A stretch of 64,000 bases of DNA from Acrocarpospora corrugata (GCF_009687845.1 NZ_BLAD01000050.1:104360-168359); one strand, 5' to 3'. Positions 52,440 through 61,713 are shown, numbered from the stretch's first letter. A program made the numbers and translations. Notes: generated by a model not told the origin, from the sequence alone.

Positions 52440-52720
52440 TCGGTCCTGAAGGGGTCATGCTCGGCCAGGAGTTTGTCCAGCCGAGCCTGATCCACCCGGG
52501 TCACCACTGCGTCCTCCTCCTGGCGGTCGCGTACGCATTTGGCCAGCGTGAAGGAGGCGGTGACCAGGTAGAAGACGCCGACCGCGAAGAACGCCCTGAT
52601 CCAGGCGTTCACCGGAAGGTAGGCGACGCCGATGGTGAGCGCGCCGAGCGAGAGGCCGAAGGAGATCACGGACTGGAGATAGAAGGCGCCGGTTGTCTTG
52701 GATTGCACGGGTCTGCTCAT
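52436..52720 (-). CDS. YiaA/YiaB-family membrane protein
   Basis: 94 aa from ATG 52720. Two membrane helices (FYLQSVISFGLSLGALTIGV and AWIRAFFAVGVFYLVTASFT) followed by a charged tail with KCVRDRQEE, as in YiaA/YiaB proteins, whose function is unknown. Convergent with the deacetylase gene, sharing bases in the stop codons. Confidence 0.85.
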   Translation of the reverse strand: MSRPVQSKTTGAFYLQSVISFGLSLGALTIGVAYLPVNAWIRAFFAVGVFYLVTASFTLAKCVRDRQEEDAVVTRVDQARLDKLLAEHDPFRTD

Positions 52721-52906
52721 GGACCAAGCGTGACGATTCACCGGCTTCCGGGCCTGAGCTCAACTACCCAAGTTACCCATAAGTAGTAGAACCACGGCCA
52801 TGAGCGTCGTGGCCGTTTGCGCTCGGCCGCGATTGGCCTCATGATCGTTTGTACGCCCGGGAAGTCACAACTTGATATAGGGCGATTGACAACTTAAGGT
52901 TGTCGC

Positions 52907-53314
52907 ATGGAGCCATCAGAGTTACTCGCGAAAGCACGGGCGCGAGCCGCGAATCCCTCTGACCCGCTGGAAACCCTCGCCGCCGCGAGCATCCTGAGCC
53001 AGGAGCTGAGCCGGGACGCCGACGCTCTGCTCGACCTGGCCGTGCATCACGCCCGGGCGGCCGGAACGTCATGGACGGCGATCGGGGATCGGCTCGGTGT
53101 CTCGAAGCAGGCGGCCAGGAAGCGGTTCGCCAAACCGTTCACCCATCCGTTCGCGACCCGGCGGACCCGCCGGGAGGCGGCCTGCTCGTTCTGCCGGACT
53201 CCGCCGGGGCCGCGCGTGCACATGGTGCACGGCGAGGCCGGGCGGATCTGCGCCGACTGCGTGGCGCTGGCCGGCGAGATCGTGGCCGACCTGAAGGCCA
53301 AGGCCAAACACTGA
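52907..53314 (+). CDS. HTH protein with ClpX-type C4 zinc finger
   Basis: 135 aa. A helical N-terminus and a helix-turn-helix-like segment (SWTAIGDRLGVSKQAARKRF) precede a C-terminal ClpX-type zinc finger: CSFCRTPPGPRVHMVHG, then ICADCVALAGEIV. In ClpX this finger binds substrates and dimerises; here it is detached from the AAA+ domain, so the protein may be a DNA-binding adaptor. It abuts kynU tail to tail. Confidence 0.78.
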   Translation: MEPSELLAKARARAANPSDPLETLAAASILSQELSRDADALLDLAVHHARAAGTSWTAIGDRLGVSKQAARKRFAKPFTHPFATRRTRREAACSFCRTPPGPRVHMVHGEAGRICADCVALAGEIVADLKAKAKH

Positions 53315-54532
53315 TCAGGTGACGGGCAGGCGCCTGTGGTAGCGGTCCTCGCGCCAGAGTTCCTTGCCGAGCACCTCGGCCAGGGTGTTGGCGGCGTCGT
53401 AGACGTCGACGTACCGGAGGTAGAGCGGGGCGAAGCCGAAGCGCATCAGGTCGGGCGCGCGGTAGTCGCCGTGCACGCCCATGTCGATCAGGGCGCGCAT
53501 CACCGGATAGCCGTCCGGGTGGCGGTAGCTCACCTGGCTGCCCCGTTCGACCGGGTCGCGCGGGGTGGCCAGTTCCAGGCCGAGGTGCTCGGTGAGTTCG
53601 ATGAACAGCTCGGTGAGGGCCACGCTCTTGGCCCGGACTGACCGCATGTCCACCTTCTCCCAGATTTCCAGGGAGGCGTTCAGGGCCGCGTAGGAGAGCA
53701 CCGGGGGGCTGCCGACGGCGAAGCGGCGGACGCCGGGGGCCGGCTGGTAGGCGGGCTCGAAGGTGAACGGCGTGGCGTGCCCGTGCCAGCCTGAGATCAC
53801 GTTCCGGGCGGCCTCCTGGTGCTTCGGCGCGACGTAGATGTACGCGGGCGCGCCGGGGCCGCCGTTCAGGTACTTGTACGTGCACCCGATCGCGAAGTCC
53901 GCGCCCGTGATGTCCACCGGGAGCGCGCCCGCGCTGTGGCAGAGGTCCCAGATCATCAGCGCCCCGGCCGCCTGGACCCGCGCGGTCACCGTGGCCATGT
54001 CCCGGACCGCGCCCGTACGGTAGTCCACGTGGGACAGCAGCACGGCGGCCACGTCCGCGCCGAGGGCTGACTCCATCGGCGTGCCGGCGCCGATCTCCCG
54101 GATCTCGCGGCCGAAGGCCTGGGCGGCGCCCTGCACGACGTACTGGTCGGAGGGGAAGTTGTCCACGTCCGAGACGATCACCGGCCGGTCGGGGCGGAGC
54201 GCGAGGGCCGCTCCGAGCGCCTTGAAGATCATGATCGAGGTGGAGTCCCCCGCCAGCACCTGGCCGGGGCCCGCGCCGATCAACGGCGCGATCCGGTCGC
54301 CGGTCGTCTGCGGCAGGTTCCACCAGCCGGCGGTGTTCCAGCTGGCGCCCAGGTCCTGACCCCATTCCGCGGTGACCGCGTGCGCCACCCGGGCGGCGGT
54401 CCTGCGGGGCAGCGCGCCCAGCGAGTTGCCGAGCAGATAGACGACCCCGTCGGGCAGGACGAACTCGTCGCGGTAGTCGCTCATTGGATCAGCGGCGTCG
54501 AGCGCGGCACAGCCGGCGCGGGTGATACTCAT
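53315..54532 (-). CDS. kynU: Kynureninase
   Basis: 405 aa from ATG 54532 (MSITRAGCAALDAADPMSDY); several nearby ATG codons upstream are possible. It shows LLGNSLGALPRRT, the PLP-lysine motif GCTYKYLNGGPGAPAYIYV, and SHVDYRTGAVRD. It cleaves kynurenine or 3-hydroxykynurenine to (hydroxy)anthranilate and alanine. No kynA or kynB lies in the window, so it may serve tryptophan turnover or a biosynthetic need. Confidence 0.93.
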   Translation of the reverse strand: MSITRAGCAALDAADPMSDYRDEFVLPDGVVYLLGNSLGALPRRTAARVAHAVTAEWGQDLGASWNTAGWWNLPQTTGDRIAPLIGAGPGQVLAGDSTSIMIFKALGAALALRPDRPVIVSDVDNFPSDQYVVQGAAQAFGREIREIGAGTPMESALGADVAAVLLSHVDYRTGAVRDMATVTARVQAAGALMIWDLCHSAGALPVDITGADFAIGCTYKYLNGGPGAPAYIYVAPKHQEAARNVISGWHGHATPFTFEPAYQPAPGVRRFAVGSPPVLSYAALNASLEIWEKVDMRSVRAKSVALTELFIELTEHLGLELATPRDPVERGSQVSYRHPDGYPVMRALIDMGVHGDYRAPDLMRFGFAPLYLRYVDVYDAANTLAEVLGKELWREDRYHRRLPVT

Positions 54533-54893
54533 GTACCCCATCATCCCCGTAAATTTCCTGACTCGACCAGTGCGACGGGGGGTGGCCACTCCAGGAAAAA
54601 CCCGGAGGCATCCGATGATCACCGTCGGTCGACCCGCCAAATCGACCACAAAGCGTCACAGATCATTCTACGGCGGAGACCACGCAGAGTGACATCTCCC
54701 GGCGATCACGCCAGCCGCGTGAATCTTTTCCCGACTCGACCGTTCAGACCGTTCCCGAGCGTCCCAGCCCTGACCAGGCGAAGATCGGTTCGGACACTTT
54801 CCAAACAGCCACCTTCTTGTCACTTCTGCGCCCGAACAGGGACGGGTGACACGCACGGCGAGCGATCATCCAGCGAGCCAAAAGGACACAGTC
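54533..54893. promoter_or_regulatory. Divergent intergenic region kynU/VanZ gene
   Basis: 361 bp without a supported gene. GACTCGACC occurs twice (near 54561 and 54731) as a direct repeat. Promoters for both divergent genes must lie here. Confidence 0.3.
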
Positions 54894-55445
54894 ATGTTGC
54901 TGGCATGGCGTATGTGGGGACATATCATTCTTTTCAGCCTTTTAATGATCCCCGTCGCGCTTCTGACCGCCTACTTGATAGGGAGACAACGCGCTAGTTC
55001 GGGCATCCAACACCCCTTCCGGACACCCCTCGCTGATGCCCTTTCCGTTACCGGAACCCTCCCCTGGCTGTGGATGATCCTCACTCCCGGTAGTGTCCCG
55101 GCCCCCGCCAGAAGCCTCAGCCTGACCCCCTTCCGGGACCTGACCACCCTCGCCGAGGGGTTTACTGGCACTCTGATCGCCCAGGTAGGGGGCAACCTCC
55201 TGGTGTTCGCCGCGCTGGGCGCGCTGCTCCCGATCCGGTCCCCGCGACTGGCCCGGCTGCCCCTCGTGGCGGCCGTGGCGGCGGGGTCGTCTCTCACCGT
55301 GGAATTGCTTCAGTATGCTTTTGGCCTCCACCGTGTGTCGTCGATCGACGACGTTCTGCTGAACACCACGGGTGCGATTCTGGCGGCAATCATGACTAAG
55401 CGTTGGTGGGCCCGCCCAATACCGGAGGGGACCGTTCCAGGATAA
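54894..55445 (+). CDS. VanZ-family membrane protein
   Basis: 183 aa from ATG 54894 (AAGGA 8 nt upstream). Four or five membrane helices; the VanZ signature is GGNLLVFAALGALLPI, SLTVELLQYAFGLHRVSSID and DDVLLNTTGAIL. VanZ-like proteins are linked to teicoplanin resistance in some species; here there is no van operon, so a general envelope role is more likely. Confidence 0.88.
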   Translation: MLLAWRMWGHIILFSLLMIPVALLTAYLIGRQRASSGIQHPFRTPLADALSVTGTLPWLWMILTPGSVPAPARSLSLTPFRDLTTLAEGFTGTLIAQVGGNLLVFAALGALLPIRSPRLARLPLVAAVAAGSSLTVELLQYAFGLHRVSSIDDVLLNTTGAILAAIMTKRWWARPIPEGTVPG

Positions 55446-55545
55446 CGGACGGCTTTAATCAATCAAGATCGCCCCATGCGCCCGATCCGCTAAAAATAGG
55501 CACGGGACCTACCAACAACTCTGTGCGATCGTGGACAAGACGGGG

Positions 55546-55560
55546 CAAGTTCTCTGGAGA
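55546..55560. promoter_or_regulatory. CAAGTTCTC / TTCTCTGGAGA motif upstream of the GntR gene
   Basis: TTCTCTGGAGA (55550-55560), an imperfect palindrome, overlaps CAAGTTCTC (55546-55554), 37 bp before the GTG start. Both elements recur upstream of the following gene. Candidate GntR operator. Confidence 0.4.
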
Positions 55561-55596
55561 CGCTAACTCCCCGTTGGTGACAGAGGGTGATCAAAC

Positions 55597-56349
55597 GTGA
55601 CGGAATCCCCGGTGCATCACGAGCCCCCCATTTATCGGCGTATCGCCGACAGTCTGCGTAGCCAGATCCTGTCCGGCGAACTCCGAGATGGGGATCGGCT
55701 ACCGGGCGAGAACGCACTCATGTCGGAGTACGGCATCGCGCGCGCCACCGCACGGCAGGCGCTGGCCGTACTGATCAATGAGGGTTTGGCAGTGCCGCGG
55801 CGAGGTTCGGGGGTCTACGTGAGGCTGTTTCGGCCGATCAGACGGCATGGTTCACGACGGCTCTCCCGCGAACAGTGGGGGCAGGGCCGGGCGATCTGGG
55901 ATTCGGACACCCGGGGTCGCGCGTACACGGTGGACGAGGTCCACATCGAGCGGCTGGCCGCGACCGAGGACGTCGGGCGGGTGCTGGACAGCGACGAGGT
56001 CTGGGTCCGGCGGCGGCGCTATTCGGTGGACGGCCGTCCCGTCCAGCTGGCCGCGTCCCACTTTCCGGCCGATCTCGTGGAGGGCACCGCGATCACACTC
56101 CCGGACACCGGTCCCGGCGGCGTCTACGCCCGATTAGGCGATCTCGGCTACTCGCCGGTCCACTTCACCGAGGAGGTGCGGGCCCGGATGCCCGCCCCGC
56201 ACGAATCCGAACTCCTCCGCCTCCCGGCCGGCAACCCCATCCTCATCGTGGCCCGGACGGCCTACACCTCCGGCGGCCTCCCGGTCGAGCTCAACGAGAT
56301 GACCATGGACGCGGCCGCGTATGTACTCCAGTACGACTTCGATGCCTAG
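55597..56349 (+). CDS. GntR-family regulator, HutC/UTRA subfamily
   Basis: 250 aa from a GTG (GAGGGTGA upstream). GntR wHTH (YRRIADSLRSQILSGELRDG, LPGENALMSEYGIARATARQ) and C-terminal UTRA effector domain (EVRARMPAPHESELLRLPAG, ILIVARTAYTSGGLPVE). The gene 167 bp downstream shares its upstream motifs and is a likely target. Confidence 0.92.
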   Translation: MTESPVHHEPPIYRRIADSLRSQILSGELRDGDRLPGENALMSEYGIARATARQALAVLINEGLAVPRRGSGVYVRLFRPIRRHGSRRLSREQWGQGRAIWDSDTRGRAYTVDEVHIERLAATEDVGRVLDSDEVWVRRRRYSVDGRPVQLAASHFPADLVEGTAITLPDTGPGGVYARLGDLGYSPVHFTEEVRARMPAPHESELLRLPAGNPILIVARTAYTSGGLPVELNEMTMDAAAYVLQYDFDA

Positions 56350-56401
56350 GTCAAGTAGACAAGTCCGGCGATAGGTTGACCTGTCCATCCCGATCATTGA
56401 T

Positions 56402-56412
56402 TTCTCTAGAGA
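56402..56412. promoter_or_regulatory. TTCTCTAGAGA palindrome upstream of the small gene
   Basis: Contains the perfect 10-bp palindrome TCTCTAGAGA; CAAGTTCTC follows at 56439-56447. Matches the motif pair in front of the GntR gene. Confidence 0.45.
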
Positions 56413-56515
56413 TGTCCCGCACCTTGAGGTTGAGACGTCAAGTTCTCGCGGCCCAGATCGGCATGGGTCACGGGAGAAATAACCCCGGGCGGCTCGGCGA
56501 GGGAAAGGTGGGCGG

Positions 56516-56734
56516 ATGTCCTTTGACCGGCATCTTGCCGAGATTGCCCGCGAATATCCGGAATGGACGATCTGGCGGAGTGACGCGGGGCGGTGGTGGG
56601 CCACCCGGCACCACCCCCTCAACTCCGCTCAGCGGGAAGCCGGCTGCGCGATGACCATCGACGCGGACGAGCCGGAAGGGCTCCGCGAGCAACTGCGCGA
56701 ACAGGAGGAACGTGCCAAGTCCGCGGACCCTTGA
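56516..56734 (+). CDS. Small conserved-type actinobacterial protein of unknown function
   Basis: 72 aa with AAAGGTGG upstream. Trp-rich core (EYPEWTIWRSDAGRWWATRH) and an acidic helical tail (EGLREQLREQEERAK). Similar short proteins are common beside GntR genes in actinomycetes, from memory; function unknown. A strong terminator follows. Confidence 0.8.
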   Translation: MSFDRHLAEIAREYPEWTIWRSDAGRWWATRHHPLNSAQREAGCAMTIDADEPEGLREQLREQEERAKSADP

Positions 56735-56739
56735 CCCAA

Positions 56740-56797
56740 CCCTTGAGCGCGGAAGCCCCCGACCCGATCGGGGGCGGGGGCTTCCGCTTTCAAGGGT
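56740..56797 (+). terminator. Intrinsic terminator after the small gene
   Basis: Perfect 12-bp stem GCGGAAGCCCCC/GGGGGCTTCCGC (56749-56760 and 56776-56787), extended by CCCTTGA/TTCAAGGG outside, with TTT. Confidence 0.8.
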
Positions 56798-56871
56798 TCT
56801 CCCGATAGCCCCCGTGGGGGCGCTGCCGCTGGTGCCAACCAAAAGGCGCCTCCACGGGCACCAAACCAGAG

Positions 56872-56908
56872 CGCCCGCCGCTTTCCTTGAAGCGGCGGGC
56901 GTTCTTTT
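56872..56908. terminator. Second, bidirectional-looking terminator
   Basis: Perfect 12-bp stem CGCCCGCCGCTT/AAGCGGCGGGCG (56872-56883 and 56890-56901), 6-nt loop, then TTCTTTT. It lies between the small gene and the convergent DivIVA-like gene and may serve both. Confidence 0.8.
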
Positions 56909-56935
56909 GACGTGCGTCACCGCGGGACCGCAGGA

Positions 56936-57961
56936 TCAGGCGCGGAACGTCGGAGCGTCGTCGTCGCCGGACGGGCGGAGCCGAGCGGAGTCCTCCAGCG
57001 AGCGGACCGGCTGGACGGCCTCGGCCGGCTGCTCGGAGCCGGGGGTGGTCTGCCGCACCGAGTTGGTCGCGGCGGCGTCCTCCTGCTCGTTGAAGCCCTC
57101 GTCGTTGAAGCCCTCGCTGGACAGGGCCTCGTTGAACTCCTCGTCGATCTTGGGCGCGGGCGGCAGCACGGAGGCCTCGTCGATCAGCGGGCCGGCGCTG
57201 GTCTCCCGCTGCAGCAGGTCGCCGAGGACCACGCCGATCTCGTTGAGCCGGCGCACCACCTCGGTGTGGGTGTCCGTCAGGTAGACCACCCGGCGGCCGG
57301 TGTGCTCGTCCAGCGTGGTCGCCCGGCGCTGCGCCGAGGTGAGCGTGGAGTTGGACAGCGACTGCGCGTCCGACACCAGGCGCTCGGACTCCAGCTTGGC
57401 CGCCGTCACCCGGCGGTCGGCCTCGGCCCTGGCGTCCCGCAGCGTGTCCTCGGCCTCGGCGCTGGCGGTGGCCACCTTCTCATCCGCCTCGGCGCCGGCC
57501 TGGGAGAGCAGGCGCTCGGCCGAGGTGGTCGCGTCGTGGACGCGGCGCTCGGCCTCCTCCTGGGCGGCGGTCCTGATCGACTCGGCCTGCTCGCGGGCCG
57601 CGTTCACCAGCCGGTCCGCCTCAGCGGCCGCCTGGTCCCTGGTCTTGGAGGCGTCGGTCTGGGACGCCTCCTTGTTGGCGGCGGCCTCCTCGTGCGCCAG
57701 CTTGAGGATCTGGCTCAACCGCTCGCCCAGCTCGTCCGGGTTCTGCGGCGACTCGGTCAGCTTGCGCCGCGCGTCGGCCAGCTCCAACCGGCTCTGCTCA
57801 GCCTGGTCGATCGTCCGGGCCAGGCGTTCTTCGAGGTCACGGATCTGGTTGCGGGTGCGGATCATGTAGTCGTGGACTTGGCGACGGCTGTAGCCACGCA
57901 TGACGACTTCGAAAGAGTCGTCGCTCATGAGGTCGGGGAAATTATCGGTCTGGTTCGTCAT
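56936..57961 (-). CDS. DivIVA-like coiled-coil protein
   Basis: 341 aa. An N-terminal DivIVA-type segment (FEVVMRGYSRRQVHDYMIRT) leads into a coiled coil of Ala/Glu/Arg heptads (residues about 35-255) and an acidic, partly repetitive tail (EGFNDEGFNEQ). Actinomycete relatives (called cellulose-binding protein, or Scy/FilP-like) organise polar growth and the cytoskeleton. Phosphorylation by Ser/Thr kinases is known for DivIVA proteins; not shown here. Confidence 0.87.
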   Translation of the reverse strand: MTNQTDNFPDLMSDDSFEVVMRGYSRRQVHDYMIRTRNQIRDLEERLARTIDQAEQSRLELADARRKLTESPQNPDELGERLSQILKLAHEEAAANKEASQTDASKTRDQAAAEADRLVNAAREQAESIRTAAQEEAERRVHDATTSAERLLSQAGAEADEKVATASAEAEDTLRDARAEADRRVTAAKLESERLVSDAQSLSNSTLTSAQRRATTLDEHTGRRVVYLTDTHTEVVRRLNEIGVVLGDLLQRETSAGPLIDEASVLPPAPKIDEEFNEALSSEGFNDEGFNEQEDAAATNSVRQTTPGSEQPAEAVQPVRSLEDSARLRPSGDDDAPTFRA

Positions 57962-58107
57962 GGAGGGCCCTGGGGAGTCGAAAGGCGGAACGACACGTCA
58001 GGACACGACTTTCCTGCTATCCGACTCGCATCGCAACCTGAACGCCCATGCTGCTTGGGGAAATATCCGATACAGGGCGTGTCGGCTACGTAACGGGGCG
58101 TGGAATC

Positions 58108-58650
58108 ATGTATGGCATGCCCTTTATCGCCGCGCTTGACCACGACGACACTCCTTCAATCGATCCAACGGCCTGGCTCGCCCCCGGTGTGGTGGTGGTC
58201 GGCCAGGTGCGCATCGGCCCCTCCGCCAACATCTGGTACGGCTCGGTGCTGCGCGCCGACGACGAACGGGTCGAGGTGGGCGCCGAGTGCAACATCCAGG
58301 ACCTGTGCTGCCTGCACGCCGACCCCGGCGAACCGGCCATCCTGGAGGACCGGGTGAGCCTGGGCCACAAGGCGACCGTGCACGGCGCGTACGTGGAGTC
58401 GGGCGCCCTGATCGGCATCGGCGCGATCGTCCTGGGCGGGGCCAGGATCAGCGCCGGCACCGTGGTGGCCGCCGGCGCGGTGATCCCGCCCGGCGCCAAG
58501 ATCCCGGCCGGCGTTCTGGTGGCCGGCGTCCCCGGCCGGGTGGTACGCGAGCTGACCGACGTCGACCGGGCGAACTTCGCCGGAACCGCCGAGCGCTATC
58601 TGGCGAAGGCGGAGCGCCACCGCGCTAGCCGACCCATGCCCCGGTGGTGA
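58108..58650 (+). CDS. Gamma-class carbonic anhydrase-like hexapeptide protein
   Basis: 180 aa from ATG 58108 (MYGMPFIAALDHDD); ATG 58117 is equally possible. Left-handed beta-helix hexapeptide repeats (WLAPGVVVVGQVRIGPSANI, GSVLRADDERVEVGAECNIQ). Metal-binding histidines are in DLCCLHADPG, VSLGHKATVHGAYV. It belongs to the YrdA/PaaY/CaiE group; carbonic anhydrase activity is not assured. Its 3' end overlaps the convergent mannosyltransferase gene by 26 bp. Confidence 0.88.
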   Translation: MYGMPFIAALDHDDTPSIDPTAWLAPGVVVVGQVRIGPSANIWYGSVLRADDERVEVGAECNIQDLCCLHADPGEPAILEDRVSLGHKATVHGAYVESGALIGIGAIVLGGARISAGTVVAAGAVIPPGAKIPAGVLVAGVPGRVVRELTDVDRANFAGTAERYLAKAERHRASRPMPRW

Positions 58651-59797
58651 AATTTCCGACATTGATGGCCATCACCGGTGCGGCTATGGCCACGTACAGC
58701 ATGTAGACCCACGGTCGGCGGGAACCCGTCAGCCCGACCGCCAGATACAGCGGCCACCACAGCAGCGAGGCCCGCCCGACCGACATGTAGAACGACGACA
58801 TCGCCAGCAGCGCGACCGCCTGGGGCGCGAGGTACCCGACCTCCGCCCACCGGCGGCGCGCCAGCTGCCAGACGATCAGCACCACCAGGACGAACGCGGC
58901 CAGGATCTCCTCCCGGTAGGAGGTCTGCAGCGCGCCCTCCTCCAGCGACCGGTTCCAGGTGTTGATCAGCGTCTGCCAGGGCCACTCGGCGGTCCGCCCC
59001 CAGTACTCCGCCTCGACGTTCTTCCACTCCATCCAGTCGCCGGTCCGCGACCACTGGAACACCATGTACGCCACCACCGGCAGCCCCGGCACGACCAGCC
59101 ACGGCAGGGTGCGCCACCCGCGCTCCCGCAGCCCGTTCTCGGCCGTCAGGAACATCACGGCCAGCCCCAGCGCCAGGAACAGCCCGGAGATCCGGATGCA
59201 GGAGGCCAGCGCGGCGACCATCATCGCCTGCTCCCACCGCCCGCGCCTGGCCAGCAGCCAGGCCGGGATGGCGAGCGCCAGGAAGGGCGCCTCGGAGTAG
59301 CCGGCCAGCAGGAACACCGCGAACGGGCTGAGGAAGAACGCGATCACCGTCCAGGTGCCGGTGCCCTCCCGGTAGGAGTCGCTGAGCCGCGACAGCGCCA
59401 CCGCCACCACCGCGCTGGCCACCAGCGAGACCAGCACGATGGCCAGGCTCCAGTCGGCGATCCCCAGATGCAGGATCCGCAGCACGAACGGCAGGCCGGG
59501 GAAGAAGGCCGCCAGCTTGGGCGCGTCGGTCATCCCGGGCGAGCCGTCGTAGCCCCACTCGGCGATGATGATGAAGTTGTCCGCGTCCCACGGCGTGAGC
59601 CGGTCGAGCAGCGGGGCCTCGGTCCGCCCCGGCGCGGCCAGGACCAGGTAGATGTAGGTCCCGACGTGCCAGAAGAGCCAGACCAGCAGCGCCGCCCTGT
59701 CGCTCGCCGACCCCAGCCAGCGCGGCTCGGGGCGCGGCGACGCCGGCTCGGATTTCGGTGCGGCCACGGTCTGCTGGATCTCGGTCACGAGGGACAT
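58625..59797 (-). CDS. PIG-V-like membrane mannosyltransferase
   Basis: 390 aa, about nine membrane helices. Conserved blocks of the PIG-V family are visible: LTPWDADNFIIIAEWGYDG, AAFFPGLPFVLRIL and FFLSPFAVFLLAGYSEAPFL. These enzymes add mannose from a polyprenyl-phosphate donor at the outer face of the membrane. In actinomycetes such proteins act on lipids or glycoproteins; the acceptor is unknown. Confidence 0.86.
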   Translation of the reverse strand: MSLVTEIQQTVAAPKSEPASPRPEPRWLGSASDRAALLVWLFWHVGTYIYLVLAAPGRTEAPLLDRLTPWDADNFIIIAEWGYDGSPGMTDAPKLAAFFPGLPFVLRILHLGIADWSLAIVLVSLVASAVVAVALSRLSDSYREGTGTWTVIAFFLSPFAVFLLAGYSEAPFLALAIPAWLLARRGRWEQAMMVAALASCIRISGLFLALGLAVMFLTAENGLRERGWRTLPWLVVPGLPVVAYMVFQWSRTGDWMEWKNVEAEYWGRTAEWPWQTLINTWNRSLEEGALQTSYREEILAAFVLVVLIVWQLARRRWAEVGYLAPQAVALLAMSSFYMSVGRASLLWWPLYLAVGLTGSRRPWVYMLYVAIAAPVMAINVGNFTTGAWVG

Positions 59798-59957
59798 GCA
59801 AGTAGATAGCGCCGAACCATGCCAAGAGTGTAGGCCCGACCAATCCCAGATCCCTGGCGTTTCCGCAGGTCACTAAGGTGAATGTTTCACACGTCCGGTC
59901 AGGTCTGGTCCGGATATTGGGACAGGAAAAGTCAGGCGGAAGTTCTACGATTGGCAG

Positions 59958-61331
59958 GTGGAGTACGGGGCGGGGTGGGATGGTTTCGCTGCCATGGAGC
60001 GCGACGTGCGCGCCATGGTCGCCGATCCACGCTGGCCGCTGACTCCCGCCCAGGGCAGGGCCGACGCCATCGCCAGGCGCGCCCTGGCGACCCCTGACGG
60101 GGTCTGCTGGCTCTTCGGGGCATACGCCCGGTGGTATCGCCTGGATCCGGACGGACAGTGGCACCTGTCGGCTCCTCCGGCCGCGCCGGCGATCCGGGCG
60201 GCCACCCGGCCGGTGACCGTGCCCATCCCGTACTGGGTGGTGCCGACCGGGCCGGACCACGCGGTCGACCGCGGCTCCACCCAGGCGTTCGTCGGGCCCG
60301 ACGTGCCGGCCGAGGTGACCGAGCGGATCCGGGACCTGATCGTGGCCCACCGGGGGCTGCGCCGGGAGGACTTCCCGCTCACCGGCGGCCCGTTCCGGCA
60401 GGTGTTCGCCGCCGAGGTGCCCAGCACGGTGGCCACCGTCTGGGGCACCGTGATGTGGTGCGCGTACGCGCCGGCGTTCGACGGCAACGAGGTCATCCTG
60501 TCGATGTTCGGCGAGTTCCTGGCCCGGCCGCTGCCCGGCGACGAGTTCGTCCGCTGGCTCCCCCCGGTCGGCCTCACCGACCTGGTCGATCTGTACGCGG
60601 AACGCTGCCGGGCCGGCGCCCACGACGCCGGGCTGCGGCTGGCCGAGCTGATGGCGCGGACGGCCGACGTGCTCCGCGCCGACCCCCGGTTCCGGCCCAG
60701 GGCGAGCGCGCTGATCGGCATGATCGAGCCGCTGCTGACGCAGCCCTGGCTGGACCACACCGCGCTCCAGTCGGGGGCGGTGGCGCACACCTGGCTGCTG
60801 CGCTGCCCGCCCAACCTGGCCGCCGCCGCGCTGGCCGAGGTGTCGCCTGGCGACCACTTCCGGCACGTCTTCTACGATCTGGTGGAGGCGCTGGCGTTCA
60901 CGGCCGACACGGGGGCCGACCCACGGGCGGTGGCCGCCTCGCTGCTGGCGGCGGATGTGGCCTCGGTCACTACCGATGCGGTGACATATCTGTATCCGTG
61001 GATGGACGACGGGATCAGGCAGGCGCTGTACGTGACGCTGGCCGATCCCGATCATCCGCTGCGCGGCTGCTGGCCGGTCGACGGGCGCCTGCCGGCGGGC
61101 CTGACGCCGCCGGACCGGTCCACCGCGGCCGCCCTGCTCGGCGCGGCCTACGCGACCGGTCTGGCCTGGTGTGAGCTGGCCGGAGCGGTCCCGCCGCCGA
61201 CCGGTTTCCCGGTCAGCGGAGCGGTCGGGCAGTGCCTCGTCAACGACCGCGACGATCTCCCCCGCGAGCCCACCACGACCCCGCGCAAACGAGTCACGGA
61301 GACCACTTCCGACTGGCTGTACTCCAGCTAA
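59958..61331 (+). CDS. Unknown 457-aa cytoplasmic protein
   Basis: GTG start at 59958 (VEYGAGWDGFAAMERDVRAM). No family is recognised. N-terminal third is rich in Trp/Pro/Tyr (VCWLFGAYARWYRLDPDGQW, VPIPYWVVPTGPDHAVDRGS) like a small beta domain; the rest is helical with Ala/Leu-rich repeats (LAAAALAEVSPGDHFRHVFY). No signal peptide, membrane helix or catalytic motif is obvious. Confidence 0.7.
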   Translation: MEYGAGWDGFAAMERDVRAMVADPRWPLTPAQGRADAIARRALATPDGVCWLFGAYARWYRLDPDGQWHLSAPPAAPAIRAATRPVTVPIPYWVVPTGPDHAVDRGSTQAFVGPDVPAEVTERIRDLIVAHRGLRREDFPLTGGPFRQVFAAEVPSTVATVWGTVMWCAYAPAFDGNEVILSMFGEFLARPLPGDEFVRWLPPVGLTDLVDLYAERCRAGAHDAGLRLAELMARTADVLRADPRFRPRASALIGMIEPLLTQPWLDHTALQSGAVAHTWLLRCPPNLAAAALAEVSPGDHFRHVFYDLVEALAFTADTGADPRAVAASLLAADVASVTTDAVTYLYPWMDDGIRQALYVTLADPDHPLRGCWPVDGRLPAGLTPPDRSTAAALLGAAYATGLAWCELAGAVPPPTGFPVSGAVGQCLVNDRDDLPREPTTTPRKRVTETTSDWLYSS

Positions 61332-61551
61332 CCGGATAGGTCACTCTTACCCCACAAATACGGATATTTCATCCTTTAGCAATACTGCCCCGATGACCTC
61401 GGAGAATTCATCGAATTGTGATCTCAGAATCCGGGAAATGGTCAGTGGAGGGACGCCCGGCGTCAGGAATGGTCCCGATGGGCCATGTCGCGCCAAGACA
61501 CACGGACGTAACCTCGAAGTGGGTGTGGGCTGCGGAAGGAAGGACGACGCG

Positions 61552-61713
61552 GTGGGGCACGACGACCTGGACTCTCGGGTCCATGACCGTGTCGCGTTGG
61601 ACGAGATCGCGCTCTACGCCGAGGTTCTGGCGGCCGTGAACTACACGGATGACCGACTGACCTTGGACGAGCTCGACAACGCGCTCGGGTTGCGGACTTC
61701 GGCGAGCCGCTGA
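61552..61713 (+). CDS. Small unknown protein (DEIALYAEVL type)
   Basis: 53 aa from GTG 61552 with AAGGA 7 nt upstream. Sequence VALDEIALYAEVLAAVNYTD, RLTLDELDNALGL is a helix pair common in small actinobacterial proteins of unknown role (from memory). A terminator follows 18 bp after the stop. Confidence 0.72.
   Translation: MGHDDLDSRVHDRVALDEIALYAEVLAAVNYTDDRLTLDELDNALGLRTSASR

Noticed and set aside
55403..55600. 65-codon frame between the VanZ and GntR genes
   Set aside because: Starts inside the VanZ gene, lacks a Shine-Dalgarno and covers the GntR promoter.
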